From NCBI RefSeq assembly GCF_030506325.1, contig NZ_CP120683.1, positions 682,001 through 746,000 on the forward strand: a stretch of 64,000 nt of DNA, given 5' to 3'. Position 1 is the stretch's first letter. Each line of letters opens with the position of its first letter. Shown piece after piece: positions 17,702 to 27,260 of the stretch. Source of the DNA: Tunicatimonas pelagia. GTDB lineage: Bacteria; Bacteroidota; Bacteroidia; Cytophagales; Cyclobacteriaceae. The notes below the pieces were generated by a model that saw nothing but the letters and a program-made list of their open reading frames with translations, did no database searches and was not told the DNA's origin. Position numbers and translations under genes: made by a program.

Positions 17702-18664
17702 ATGAATCGTATTGACCGCCTCACGGCTATTCTCATCCAGCTACAAAGCCAACGCATTACACGAGCGCAAGACATTGCCAATCGCTTCGCTATTAGTCTG
17801 CGTACGGTATACCGGGATATTCGCGCGCTGGAAGAAGCAGGCGTACCTATCGGTTCCGAAGCAGGAGTAGGCTACTTTTTGGCGGATGGCTATCGCCTTC
17901 CTCCGATACAGTTTACTCCTGAAGAAGCTCGGGCATTGTTAATAGCCGGAAAATTTGCGAGTCAGTTTACGGATGTATCCGTTCAAAAGCAACACGAAAA
18001 TGCGCTCTACAAAATCAAGGCTGTGCTGAAAGAAGAGCACCAAGAAATGCTCGATGATCTGGAAAGCAAGGTCACCGTACTTAACCCACCCAACCGCAAT
18101 ACTGAAACTGAAATGAGCCCAACTGATGTGCATCTGGAGAAAATTCAACAAGCCCTACTCAACCGGGAGGTGGTAGAAATGGATTATTTTTCGCCCGGTA
18201 GCGGTCAGTTTACTCGGCGAGGCATTGAACCAATTGGTATGGTATACTACGGCGATGCTTGGCATATCATTGCTCACTGCCAGCTTCGGCAAGACTATCG
18301 CGATTTTCGCCTCGACCGGATGAGTAAGTTAGACATCACCGGTCAGCGTTATCATTTGCGCGACCGTCTTAGTCTGGAACAATACCTAAACCGACAAAGC
18401 CAAACCACGGATGCCGTGCTGACAAAAATTCACTTTCACTCTTCAGTTCTCCGATTCATTGAGCAAGACCGCTATCGCTACGGATTTATGCAAGAAAAAA
18501 CTACTGACGATGGTGCCGAAAATTGGTTTCTGGTTACGGAAATAGAATATTTTGCTCGCTGGCTACTGATGTACAGCACCGGCGTAACGGTTATCTCCCC
18601 CGATCATCTGCGCTATACAATGCAAAAACTCGCGCAAGAGCTAATTCAGCATTATAGTGGATAA
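17702..18664 (+). CDS. YafY-type transcriptional regulator (HTH plus WYL domain)
   Basis: A 320-residue protein. An N-terminal DeoR-like winged helix (about residues 2-60) contains the recognition helix ISLRTVYRDIRALEEAGVPI. A WYL domain follows (about 145-225, with GIEPIGMVYYGDAWHIIAHC and RDFRLDRMSKL), then a C-terminal WCX extension. WYL domains sense small molecules or nucleic-acid fragments. It is followed about 215 bases later by a VOC-fold gene on the same strand. No known defence genes flank it, so an ordinary metabolic regulator is more likely. Confidence 0.9.
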   Translation: MNRIDRLTAILIQLQSQRITRAQDIANRFAISLRTVYRDIRALEEAGVPIGSEAGVGYFLADGYRLPPIQFTPEEARALLIAGKFASQFTDVSVQKQHENALYKIKAVLKEEHQEMLDDLESKVTVLNPPNRNTETEMSPTDVHLEKIQQALLNREVVEMDYFSPGSGQFTRRGIEPIGMVYYGDAWHIIAHCQLRQDYRDFRLDRMSKLDITGQRYHLRDRLSLEQYLNRQSQTTDAVLTKIHFHSSVLRFIEQDRYRYGFMQEKTTDDGAENWFLVTEIEYFARWLLMYSTGVTVISPDHLRYTMQKLAQELIQHYSG

Positions 18665-18880
18665 ACGGCAGAAGATGGCCGCCGGGCACTAATAATCTGA
18701 AATTAGACTGAGAACCTTTCCGGAGTGGGTATCCAGAGTTGATTTTTCTTTTCCATTTTCCACTATCAATTATCAACTGTAGACCGTCGTCTGTGGACTA
18801 AAAGAAAACTCTGCTGACATAGGGTTGTCACTCCGGGCTATGATCTTAGGGTTATTGTTTCACTAAACCCATATATCACC

Positions 18881-19249
18881 ATGATGTATCCCGGATTTAA
18901 CACCACCAAATTGGCCGAAAGTAAGGAGTTCTACACCCAGCACTTTGGCTTTGAAGTCATCTTTGAAGATGATTGGTTCATCTTACTGAAGAAAGGCGAT
19001 TACGAATTAGGATTTATGCTACCGGAGTTGTCCCAGCAAAACGTATTGTTTCAACCGACTTTTGGGGGTGGTAGCTGGCTGGCTTTTCAAACTGACGATG
19101 CTCACCGGAAATACCAACGGCTCCAGCAGGCGGGGGTGCCTATTGTTGCTGAAATTAAAGATGAAGTTTGGGGCGACCGTCACTTTGCTATTAAAGACCC
19201 TAGCGGTATCGGAGTAGATATTTATCAGCGCATTCAACCCACCAGGTAA
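18881..19249 (+). CDS. VOC-fold glyoxalase/bleomycin-resistance-like protein
   Basis: A 122-residue single-domain protein with the vicinal-oxygen-chelate pattern: an N-terminal strand MMYPGFNTTKLAESKEFYTQ, a middle repeat with GGGSWLAFQTDDAHRKYQRL, and the closing DRHFAIKDPSGIGVDIYQ typical of the family. Such proteins may be dioxygenases, glyoxalase-like enzymes or antibiotic-binding proteins; no substrate can be read here. A terminator follows 12 bases after its stop codon. Confidence 0.85.
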   Translation: MMYPGFNTTKLAESKEFYTQHFGFEVIFEDDWFILLKKGDYELGFMLPELSQQNVLFQPTFGGGSWLAFQTDDAHRKYQRLQQAGVPIVAEIKDEVWGDRHFAIKDPSGIGVDIYQRIQPTR

Positions 19250-19261
19250 AGCGAAGAGAAG

Positions 19262-19293
19262 ACGGGGTGAGACAGCAGCTTTGCCCCGTTTTT
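19262..19293 (+). terminator. Rho-independent terminator after the VOC gene
   Basis: ACGGGG (19262-19267) pairs with CCCCGT (19284-19289), followed by five T. It sits in the 46-base gap between the convergent VOC and GNAT genes. Confidence 0.6.
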
Positions 19294-19295
19294 GA

Positions 19296-19703
19296 TTAAT
19301 GTTCGCTACCTTGGTAGATCCACATGGCACGGGTTTCTCCGGCCGACTCAAAACCACACTGCTCATAAAAGTTAATGGCTTGTCCATCAGCTACCAAAAT
19401 TTGCTGATGAAAGCTAGCGTATCTTTCCCGAAACACTTCCATTATTTTTTTACCAACCCCTCGCCCTTGGTAATTCGGTAGTACTAGCAAGTGTGGATAA
19501 TACACTACCAAATGACCGTCCGTAATAGCATTACCGATGCCAACCAGGATATTTCCGTCCCAGGCCGATACTAAAGTATCCGAATTCATCAGCGCATTGT
19601 AGAGGGCATCCGGCTTCTGAGCCGACGACCACTCATTCGCTTCGTAGAGAGAAAGTATATCCTTCTTCTTTATTCCTTTGGTTTCTTTTATCGTGATATT
19701 CAT
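19296..19703 (-). CDS. GNAT-family N-acetyltransferase
   Basis: A 135-residue protein when started at the ATG at 19703 (MNITIKETKGIKKKD); an upstream in-frame start at 19739 would add 12 residues that do not fit the fold. The acetyl-CoA site is seen in LPNYQGRGVGKKIMEVFRER, and the closing strand NFYEQCGFESAGETRAMWIY is typical. The substrate is unknown. It converges on the VOC gene and stands about 75 bases from the M14 peptidase gene on the same strand. Confidence 0.85.
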   Translation of the reverse strand: MNITIKETKGIKKKDILSLYEANEWSSAQKPDALYNALMNSDTLVSAWDGNILVGIGNAITDGHLVVYYPHLLVLPNYQGRGVGKKIMEVFRERYASFHQQILVADGQAINFYEQCGFESAGETRAMWIYQGSEH

Positions 19704-19777
19704 GCCAACACAGCCGACAGACTGCTTTTTTAGAGTCAAAACTAACGCAATATACGCAAATTTTGGGGTAAAAAACG

Positions 19778-21208
19778 CTAAAGTTCAACCAAAACTCCGT
19801 TTACTACCGCAAATTTTACTCTTTTTCGCTTCTTCAGCACGAAATTAGCTCGTCGGCCCAATAGTATCTCCGGTTCTAATTCTGCTCCTTTTGAAATCAC
19901 GTCTAGCAGTAAAGTAGACCGGAGATGTTCATCGCTTTTCATGTCTTTTACTTGTACCGTGGTATAGCCCCGTTTCAGCAATCGCTCCGCTTTAAGTTCG
20001 GCTACTGCCTGAAAATCTTTCTGAACTTTCGGGTATACTTGACCCGGTACCACGGCCCAACCATCTCCATCCAATTCCTGATATCCGTGGTAAGTAGAAA
20101 GGTCGCCGATATACTGAATACGACTGAGATGATAAAAATCCCGATGACCCGCCCGATCTACCTCAACTCTATTAATTCCTACGTCAATGGTGTATGGCTG
20201 ACCATTCATTTCTCGCTGTACATTTCTGATAATCAGATCGTACAGGTATCGCTCGTTTTCGGGAATCTCAAAATAATTATTCACTGCTGCCTTTGCGTAG
20301 GTTTGTTTAGCAATAGCGTGCAATCCGGTTAGAAGTAACACAAAATTGATCTTCCGAATTTGCTGCTTCTCCGGGTCGTCTGTGTACCCACCTGACTCAA
20401 TCAGTACTGTACTGGTACCCCACTTTTGCATATTATCGCCAAAGGCCCGAGGTTCAAAATCATCATTGTAGCGACCTACTTGCCCAGGAATGAATGCTTG
20501 AATAGCGTCATCTAGCAACACGATAAGCTGTAGTGCCCGGTTCCGTACTTCATTAACTTCTTTTTCGTAATTGTAGGCGGGAGCCAAAAAAGAAATAGTA
20601 GCGGGCTTAGGGCTGGTTCCGGCGGTGTAGTAGATACTTTGATCGTGCAAGTTAAAACCAAAGTCCGCTTGGAGGCTATCGCGCAGCCGTTTCAACATCT
20701 GAGATTCGGGCGACTGTAGTCGGAGGGCATCCCGGTTCAGATCAATGTCCAGGGCATTTTGCCGCTGAAACTGCTCGGCACCATCAGGATTAAGCATCGG
20801 CACAAAATGGATATTCAACTTCGCCAGAATTTGTTCTCGTAGTGGATCAAGCTCATCACTTTGGGCAAAGAAGTTGAATAAATCCAGTCCGGCCATTGTC
20901 GCGGTGGTCTCATCGCCGTGCATCTGCGACCAAAGCAATACTGTTGTTTCTCCAGTTCCGAAAGAAACATCGTAGATCGTTCTCCCCTCAATTGATTTTC
21001 CGAGCGGAGTAACCCTAAATAGCGAGTTACCGCGTAAATTCAGTATTAGTGGTTCCAGATCGCTGTGCTTAAAGCGACGATGGGTAATGCTTGATTCGCG
21101 GTATCGGTCGTGATGCTGATAAGCAGTGGCAGGCACCGGCAAAATCTGAGCGAATAAGTCACTCGATGACATAAAAATAATCAGTGTAAGCAGTAGCCAT
21201 TTTATCAT
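19778..21208 (-). CDS. Exported M14-family zinc carboxypeptidase
   Basis: A 476-residue protein with a signal peptide (residues 1 to about 20, DLFAQ). The catalytic M14 domain follows: zinc ligands H97 and E100 in SQMHGDETTATMAG, substrate Arg region in DIDLNRDALRLQSPE, third zinc His in FGFNLHDQSIYYTAG, and the catalytic Glu in STVLIESGGYTDDP. The last 170 residues form a Bacteroidota-specific C-terminal extension. It probably trims peptides or peptidoglycan stems in the periplasm; the exact substrate is unknown. Confidence 0.88.
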   Translation of the reverse strand: MIKWLLLTLIIFMSSSDLFAQILPVPATAYQHHDRYRESSITHRRFKHSDLEPLILNLRGNSLFRVTPLGKSIEGRTIYDVSFGTGETTVLLWSQMHGDETTATMAGLDLFNFFAQSDELDPLREQILAKLNIHFVPMLNPDGAEQFQRQNALDIDLNRDALRLQSPESQMLKRLRDSLQADFGFNLHDQSIYYTAGTSPKPATISFLAPAYNYEKEVNEVRNRALQLIVLLDDAIQAFIPGQVGRYNDDFEPRAFGDNMQKWGTSTVLIESGGYTDDPEKQQIRKINFVLLLTGLHAIAKQTYAKAAVNNYFEIPENERYLYDLIIRNVQREMNGQPYTIDVGINRVEVDRAGHRDFYHLSRIQYIGDLSTYHGYQELDGDGWAVVPGQVYPKVQKDFQAVAELKAERLLKRGYTTVQVKDMKSDEHLRSTLLLDVISKGAELEPEILLGRRANFVLKKRKRVKFAVVNGVLVEL

Positions 21209-21349
21209 GGGCGAAAAATACCGAATTTGCCGGAATTAGGTCAGTATTAGATTCCTTTTTTAATCCGGAACAAGAACTGCTCGACGCAAACCTTTTCCAG
21301 TAGCTTTAAGCTGCTATAAGCTACCTTGCTGACAAGACTCGGCGAAAGG

Positions 21350-21943
21350 TCAAAGCGCTAAATCTGTTCGTTCGTATCTTACGAACCCGTCTTTTGTGGG
21401 AAGCTGTTTTTTCAGTTGCCAGTATCTTTTGGCATCTTTTAGTGTTTTGCCCGCATTATCATTCAAGAAGTCGCGAGTATACTGGTTGAACATATTGTTA
21501 TCAGCTATTTCTCGGCTGAATTTCGGATCATCCTTTCTGGCTTCTAGTACATACCATTTTTCAACTGCATACTTCAAGGTCTTGCCTTCATTGGCCTTTA
21601 CCCAATCCATAAAATCGCTATGGCAAGAAAACTTGTTTCCGATCTGGCTTTTCATAAACTTTCTAAAATTGGGGCCGAAAGAAATGTTATCGGTAATCAG
21701 CGTTTGAGGGGTAAGCTCGGCCTTGGCCCAATTGAATTTTGATGTTGCCTTCTTTTCCCTGGGTTCTTCTTTAACAGCACCGTTGTTATCCAACGCGTAC
21801 ATTATTCTATCGCGCAAGTCAAACTTCCGACCGTGGGTTGGTAGGTTAGAATGCTTACATATTTCTACCATTTCCCCTTTTAGCCAGTACCAACGGTTAA
21901 ATTCTTCGCCTGTTTTTACATCCTCAAACGCGGGCCGTTTCAT
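21350..21943 (-). CDS. SAP-domain protein with DUF6434-like repeats
   Basis: A 197-residue basic protein. The N-terminal 60 residues resemble a SAP DNA-binding motif (MVEICKHSNLPTHGRKFDLR, then DRIMYALDNN). Residues about 70-130 match the SAP-associated DUF6434-type segment (FNWAKAELTPQTLITDN, FGPNFRKFMKSQIGNKFSC). A second, related half, TRDFLNDNAGKTLKDAKRYW, repeats the pattern DWVKANEGKTLKYAVEKW, so the C-terminal half looks like an internal duplication. It is cytoplasmic and has no adjacent partner gene on the same strand within 50 bases except the Na/Pi symporter gene that starts 1 kb upstream. Confidence 0.7.
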   Translation of the reverse strand: MKRPAFEDVKTGEEFNRWYWLKGEMVEICKHSNLPTHGRKFDLRDRIMYALDNNGAVKEEPREKKATSKFNWAKAELTPQTLITDNISFGPNFRKFMKSQIGNKFSCHSDFMDWVKANEGKTLKYAVEKWYVLEARKDDPKFSREIADNNMFNQYTRDFLNDNAGKTLKDAKRYWQLKKQLPTKDGFVRYERTDLAL

Positions 21944-21996
21944 CTTATCATAATCATATTGTAACTGATTAGCAAGGTACTATCCCGAGTGAATAT

Positions 21997-22977
21997 TTAC
22001 ACCGAAGTTAGCTTCTTTCTCTTATCAGGAACCAACCACTGAAGAACTTTTGCGGCGGTTCCAGCGAGCCCAATAAAGACCACTACTCCACCTACGTTGA
22101 AGATGAGGTGAGCATTGGCTACTTTACGCTCCAAACTAGCCCCGTCCGACATCCACTCAGCGGCCTGAATAATTCCGTCAACCATCAGCACTCCACCAAT
22201 TACAGTAGCCATGTTAAACGCCAGATGAAAGATACCCGTACGAATAGCAGCCCGGTCGCGCCCAATAGTGGCAATCAGGGTGTCGGCACAGGTTCCGATT
22301 TCGGCTCCCAGCATAACAGCTACTCCCGCCGGCAGTGTCATCATGCCCTGACTGGCTAACGTAATGACAATTCCCATAGTAGCCGATGAAGATTGGATAA
22401 GCACCGTAGCTACAGCCCCGACCAACACACCCAACCAAGGATTCTCCAAATCCTTTAGTGTTTCCAGAAAGGGGGGATAGTCCTTCAGAGGGTTCATCGC
22501 TTCTCCCATCAGTCCTAAAGCGAAAAAGATAAGCCCCAGTGTAAAGACAATTCTTCCGATACTCCTCCAGCGAGCCGAACGCCCCAGTGATTGTAGTAGT
22601 AAGCCCACTAGCAACCCGATCGGAGCGTACTCGTCTACGTCAAACGCAATTAACTGGCTAGAAAGAGTAGTGCCAATATTTGAACCCATCACCACTCCTA
22701 GGGATTCTACAAAAGTTAGTAAACCAGCGTTCACCAGTGCAATTACCATAATGATGGTTACCGAAGAAGAACCAACCACCGCAGTCGCTGCTGTTCCGGT
22801 GAGCACTCCGCTGAAACGGTTGGTAGTGAAACGAGCTAACCAAATCCGAATTTTATCATTAGCAATAGTCTTTACCGCATCGGAAAGTTGAGTAACAGCA
22901 AAAATAAAGAGAACCAGGCCAGCAATTAGCCCCATCACCATTGAGAGCCAGTCAAGCGAAGTATCAGCAGATGTCAT
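21997..22977 (-). CDS. Na+/phosphate symporter family protein (PNaS), without PhoU domain
   Basis: The start at 22977 (MTSADTSLDWLSMVM) is preferred to the in-frame ATG at 23034, whose 19 extra residues are polar. The 326-residue protein has the inverted repeat of Na/Pi-II cotransporters: GSSSVTIIMVIALVNAGLL in the first half and LIQSSSATMGIVITLASQGM in the second, each with the substrate-binding SSS motif, and about eight membrane helices. Many bacterial members carry a C-terminal PhoU-like domain; this one ends right after the membrane part. It probably takes up phosphate. Confidence 0.88.
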   Translation of the reverse strand: MTSADTSLDWLSMVMGLIAGLVLFIFAVTQLSDAVKTIANDKIRIWLARFTTNRFSGVLTGTAATAVVGSSSVTIIMVIALVNAGLLTFVESLGVVMGSNIGTTLSSQLIAFDVDEYAPIGLLVGLLLQSLGRSARWRSIGRIVFTLGLIFFALGLMGEAMNPLKDYPPFLETLKDLENPWLGVLVGAVATVLIQSSSATMGIVITLASQGMMTLPAGVAVMLGAEIGTCADTLIATIGRDRAAIRTGIFHLAFNMATVIGGVLMVDGIIQAAEWMSDGASLERKVANAHLIFNVGGVVVFIGLAGTAAKVLQWLVPDKRKKLTSV

Positions 22978-23137
22978 AACAGTATATCTAAGCCTAAAAT
23001 CTACTGAATTTAGCTTACGATCTGCTAAGACCAATGTTAGGAAAATGTTAAGTTTTCTAGAGGGCGTTGAGTGAGAACAGGTAGGCGATAGAAGCCCGAA
23101 GTCAACAAACTATTGACCGTCAATTGACAACTACCAC

Positions 23138-25936
23138 TCAATTCGTCCCTACATCCTCGTACATTACCTGCACCCAACCTTTGTACGTACGCGGGATAGG
23201 TTGTAGCTCTGAAAAGTAAACTTCAGCCCGGTAGAAATAGATTCCAGGTGAAACCCTTCGACCTTCCACGGTTCGCCCGTCCCAGAATTTGCGAAGGCTC
23301 ACCTCGCGGTTTGGTTGCCCACCACTATCGTAAAAGTGCACTTCTTTTCCCCAACGATTAAATACGTACAACTGTACTCGCTGGACGAAGCGGGGACAAA
23401 ACGGCTCTTTCAGTGTCTCAAAGTATTCGTTCACCCCGTCCTCATTAGGCGTGAAGATATTAGGAAGCGCAAAAAATGGACAGTTATCTTGACAGACCGG
23501 CTCTGACCACGCGCTTTCGTTACCCGATTGGTCAACTACTCGTACCCGATAGCACCCAACAGGCATAGGAAGTGGTCCATCTACGTAAAAGGTGTCAGTT
23601 ACCTGAGAGGCAACGAGTTGATACTCTTCTAACCCTAGCGTATCAGTAGAAGCGAAGTATACATTTACGCCCGCAATATCAGCCGCACAACTCTCCCGCT
23701 GCACCTGCCAAGCAATCGTATTGCTCCAGTCGGCATAATTACAGGGTTTACCTGCCAGCTGGGTTGCACAATCTAGTGTATCACCAACCAATTTAAGAGT
23801 GGCTATTGCACAAGGTGGAACCGAGTCAAAGGGGGATACACAAATACGCTGGGAGTAGTTAAGCAATGGGGCATCAATCGGTAAAGAAGCATCGTACCTT
23901 CCTTGAGTTAATACCCGATAGCAGTACGTTATTTTCTCTCCGTCAGACGCTTCCACTGTAGTATCGGTATAAGAGAAGCCATCGGCGGTAACGGACACAC
24001 TATCGAGTAGCACCAAGGCTTCATTATTAGCCGTGCCTCGGAAGATGTAGTGATAGGGATAATCAGGGGTTTGGTTGTTCCACGGAACACTCGCTTGCCA
24101 ATTGATTTCAATCTGCGCGGGCTGAGCAGCCGCCGCCAAGCGTACTGAGGAAGCTACTGCGGAGGTATCAATTATATTTCCTTCGGCATCAAAGCCCACT
24201 ACCTGATAGTAATAGGTATTATTTTCGGTATTCAACCCCTGATCTTCGTAAGTCGTTGCTGTCAACTGTTCGGCTACTACCGCTAAAGGCGAAGAGACAT
24301 CGGTACCTCGCAGCAAGGTGTAGGAGTAGGGAGCTGAAAACAAATCGGCCGCTTCACCCAGTGGTTCGGTCCAGCGCACTGTAATTCGTCCATCGGCTGC
24401 ATCGGTGGCTTCTACACTTACATTGGTAATAAAAGGAGCCTGAGAAGGAGTAGTTACGCAGACTTCCTCGGAAGCAACGCTGACGCTACCATCGGGGAAG
24501 GTGGCTACTACCCGATAGCAGTACGTTACTCCCGGTGATAAATCGCCCGAACGACCATCCTGTACACTAACCAAATCAGGAGCTAACGTCCTTACTAGTG
24601 TATAGCCTGCTTCTTCGGGTAGACCCGTATAACAGGGATCGTCCGGCAGAGGATATGAACCGATACGACGGTATAGCTGAACTGACTCAGCTTGATTGGC
24701 GCAGAAGTAGCGATCCCAGCGAAGTAGCACTTCTTCATCCTGGAGGCGAGCTTGCAGGTTTTCTACGGGTGGGCCTAACACGGTGATGTTCCACTGATCG
24801 TAGGTAACCAACGGAGGTGGTACCGAAGGAACATCCGTAACTTTAATATTAACTTGGTACGGACGCTGACGAACCTGTTGGCACTGGGGTGTCCAGCTAA
24901 ACATTACTTCGGCTGGAGTGGACAGTTCGGTTAGACTAGGTGATAGTACTGCCGGTTGATCTCTTTGGCTAAACGGCTCACCAAATCCTTCAAACACAAG
25001 TTGATTACCATCTGGGTCGCGAGCCGAGACCGGTAGTGAGAGTGATTCTCCCGCCACCACACACAGGTCTTGAGGCACTTGCACCTCGGGCGGAAAGTTG
25101 ACTCCATCCTCTACAATAATTTGCATGTCGCGGGTAACGTAGCCCAGCCGAAACCATTCTCCTTCTATCTTCCGCCATTCTTCTACAACAAAGGCTACAT
25201 TGTATTCACCCAAGTTACCCGGCGCATTCCAGGTTAATAGTCCGGTTAAGGCATCTAATTCCAGAAAAACCGGGGTGCTCCCATCTTGCTGCAATGGGTT
25301 GGGGTTGGTACCTCGTTCCCGATCATAAACATCCGGAAAGGAGTAATTAAATACTTCTTCATCGCGGTCTTGCTGCGGAATCACCATCCGGTACGATAAG
25401 CTATCGCCGTCAGGATCATACGCACTAGGGTTATGGGTAAACGTACGACCAATCACCGCTCCGTCTACGGGTTGACTGTCTAACACTGGGGTGCTATTGC
25501 AGAACAGCGGGTCAATCACAATTTCGGTTTCAATGTAGAAAGCCGTTCCTATTGAATTAGACATATTTAGAATAAGTTCGTTCCGGTTCCGCTCACGATA
25601 ACTAACCACGTAAGTACCTCCCGCTGGGAAGGTATACTCAAAAACATAAGTGCTAATACGGACTTCCTCTTCTCCTACCATAATTATCTGACGGTCAAAC
25701 GCTTCCTTGGAAACTGGTACCGGGTCGCCAAACCCAAAGTATAGCTCACCATTTCCATCGCCCAGTTCTACACCCGATCCAGTGTCTTCGTAACCTGTGA
25801 GGGTAAAGCGATAGGTAAATTGCTGGCAAGAGAGTAGTTGAGCGGTAATTTCTCCCGCCCGGATGTGCGTAGCCAGTAGCGAAGGGGAATAAAGTAGACC
25901 AAGTATTATCAGCCGAAAAATAGGTTGAGCGCGCAT
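23138..25936 (-). CDS. Giant exported protein with fibronectin III repeats and T9SS type B sorting domain
   Basis: The start at 25936 is chosen because MRAQPIFRLIILGLLYSPSL begins a clean signal peptide (cut before THIRAGEIT); the frame is open 66 bases further upstream. The 932-residue product has an N-terminal domain of about 250 residues shared with the next gene (THIRAGEITAQLLSC, IDPLFCNSTPVL, SAYDPDGDSLSYRMVIPQQ). Ig or cadherin-like and fibronectin-III-like repeats follow, and the last 90 residues are a gliding-motility-associated type B sorting domain (LPNIFTPNEDGVNEYFE, VFNRWGKEVHFYD, SPGIYFYRAEVYF). It is exported by the type IX system and is probably an adhesin or surface filament component. 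Confidence 0.85.
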   Translation of the reverse strand: MRAQPIFRLIILGLLYSPSLLATHIRAGEITAQLLSCQQFTYRFTLTGYEDTGSGVELGDGNGELYFGFGDPVPVSKEAFDRQIIMVGEEEVRISTYVFEYTFPAGGTYVVSYRERNRNELILNMSNSIGTAFYIETEIVIDPLFCNSTPVLDSQPVDGAVIGRTFTHNPSAYDPDGDSLSYRMVIPQQDRDEEVFNYSFPDVYDRERGTNPNPLQQDGSTPVFLELDALTGLLTWNAPGNLGEYNVAFVVEEWRKIEGEWFRLGYVTRDMQIIVEDGVNFPPEVQVPQDLCVVAGESLSLPVSARDPDGNQLVFEGFGEPFSQRDQPAVLSPSLTELSTPAEVMFSWTPQCQQVRQRPYQVNIKVTDVPSVPPPLVTYDQWNITVLGPPVENLQARLQDEEVLLRWDRYFCANQAESVQLYRRIGSYPLPDDPCYTGLPEEAGYTLVRTLAPDLVSVQDGRSGDLSPGVTYCYRVVATFPDGSVSVASEEVCVTTPSQAPFITNVSVEATDAADGRITVRWTEPLGEAADLFSAPYSYTLLRGTDVSSPLAVVAEQLTATTYEDQGLNTENNTYYYQVVGFDAEGNIIDTSAVASSVRLAAAAQPAQIEINWQASVPWNNQTPDYPYHYIFRGTANNEALVLLDSVSVTADGFSYTDTTVEASDGEKITYCYRVLTQGRYDASLPIDAPLLNYSQRICVSPFDSVPPCAIATLKLVGDTLDCATQLAGKPCNYADWSNTIAWQVQRESCAADIAGVNVYFASTDTLGLEEYQLVASQVTDTFYVDGPLPMPVGCYRVRVVDQSGNESAWSEPVCQDNCPFFALPNIFTPNEDGVNEYFETLKEPFCPRFVQRVQLYVFNRWGKEVHFYDSGGQPNREVSLRKFWDGRTVEGRRVSPGIYFYRAEVYFSELQPIPRTYKGWVQVMYEDVGTN

Positions 25937-26041
25937 ACGATAACAAGAAAAAAGTCGACACCTCACAGGGCTACCTCTACTTTTTACAAAACGAATTATC
26001 ACCTCAGGCTAGTATGTCACTAGTAAGGTATAGTTGATAAG

Positions 26042-27157
26042 CTAGCGCTTTACAAAACGTAGCACATTTTGCAGTGCCCCTTGCCGAAGTGTAAGAAAGT
26101 AAACTCCCGGCTGACACTCGGGAATACTGTAACTGTTTTCGCCCGGCAGCACGGTACGGCGATTGATTTCCTGCCCGATAATATTATGAAGAGTAGCGGT
26201 AGCCGCTCGCCAAATATCGCCCGTAATTTCCAATGTAAACTCCCCTTCGTTAGGGTTCGGAAACAACCGCACTTCGGGTTTATGTAGTTCTTCTTCAGGG
26301 GTAGATGTGATGATATCTGTAAAGGAAATATTGTTCACCGTGTCTAACACCTGAATTGTCAGATCGCGGGTAACGTAGCCTAGTTGTTGCCATTCTCCGT
26401 TGATCTCGCGCCACTCGTTTACCCGAAGAGCTACTACAAAGTCACCGGGAAGATTGGGAGCATTCCAAACCAGAGCACTGGTATCAAAGGCAAAAGTAGG
26501 CAGACCCGTACCTTCCGCATTGGTGGGGTTATCAGCGTAACGTAAATTAACGTCTAACGGAGCACCCAAGTAAGCGACCGGAACCCCTAATTCTTGCTTA
26601 GGCACAATGAGTTCTAAGGATAGGCTATCGCCATCTGGATCGTAAATACTCAATTCTTGGGCAAAGGCTGAGTTGACGTAAGCCCGATAATTACCAACCC
26701 CTGAGAGTTGCGGAGTGCTATTGCACAAAAACGGGTCAATAACCAGTTTTGCCTCTACGTACAGCGGAGTGTTCACTGAGTTACGAATATTAACTACGTT
26801 CGCATTACGGTTAAATTCAGTAAACGTAATTATATACTCCCCCGAACTAGGAAAAGCTACATCATCTAGCACTAACCTACTAATGCTTAAAGAATCATCA
26901 CCGTAGCTACCCACCTCACGAGAAAAATCAATTTCGTCGTTGATGTCAATAGGATCACCAAAACCTAGTTCTAAAATACCCCCACCGAATCCTGTTTCAG
27001 TACCGAGGTCTTCGTAGCTAGTGATCGTTATCGTATATATATTTGCTTGACAAGACTTGACGGTAGCTGTTATCTGTGCTCCGTACTTATGCGTACCTTC
27101 AGCTAAAAAGGGGAAAAGTAGTGCTGATAAGATCCCAACTATGTAGCGTTTTTTCAT
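26042..27157 (-). CDS. Exported protein with T9SS type A sorting domain, paralogue of the neighbour
   Basis: A 371-residue protein. Its signal peptide (residues 1 to about 20) is followed by a domain of about 250 residues clearly related to the N-terminal domain of the 932-residue neighbour: THKYGAQITATVKSC, VIDPFLCNSTPQLSG, SIYDPDGDSLSLELIVPKQE and WREINGEWQQLGYVTRDL. The C-terminal 80 residues are a type A T9SS sorting domain (VRLFPNPNEGEFTLEITG, then ENSYSIPECQPGVYFLTLRQ, ending in a basic VLRFVKR). It is secreted and anchored or released at the cell surface. It lacks the fibronectin repeats of its neighbour. Confidence 0.85.
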   Translation of the reverse strand: MKKRYIVGILSALLFPFLAEGTHKYGAQITATVKSCQANIYTITITSYEDLGTETGFGGGILELGFGDPIDINDEIDFSREVGSYGDDSLSISRLVLDDVAFPSSGEYIITFTEFNRNANVVNIRNSVNTPLYVEAKLVIDPFLCNSTPQLSGVGNYRAYVNSAFAQELSIYDPDGDSLSLELIVPKQELGVPVAYLGAPLDVNLRYADNPTNAEGTGLPTFAFDTSALVWNAPNLPGDFVVALRVNEWREINGEWQQLGYVTRDLTIQVLDTVNNISFTDIITSTPEEELHKPEVRLFPNPNEGEFTLEITGDIWRAATATLHNIIGQEINRRTVLPGENSYSIPECQPGVYFLTLRQGALQNVLRFVKR

Positions 27158-27260
27158 AGTCTTAGCGTTAAAAAATAGCTTATATTCTACTTAACTCTGA
27201 AATAGTGGGAATATTGCTACAACTCGCCAAGAATGAAACCACGCAAGCCTGCTGATACAA

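Noticed and set aside
17702-19249. WYL regulator as part of a phage-defence island
   Set aside because: Its neighbours are VOC and GNAT enzymes and no defence gene is adjacent; an ordinary regulator is more likely.
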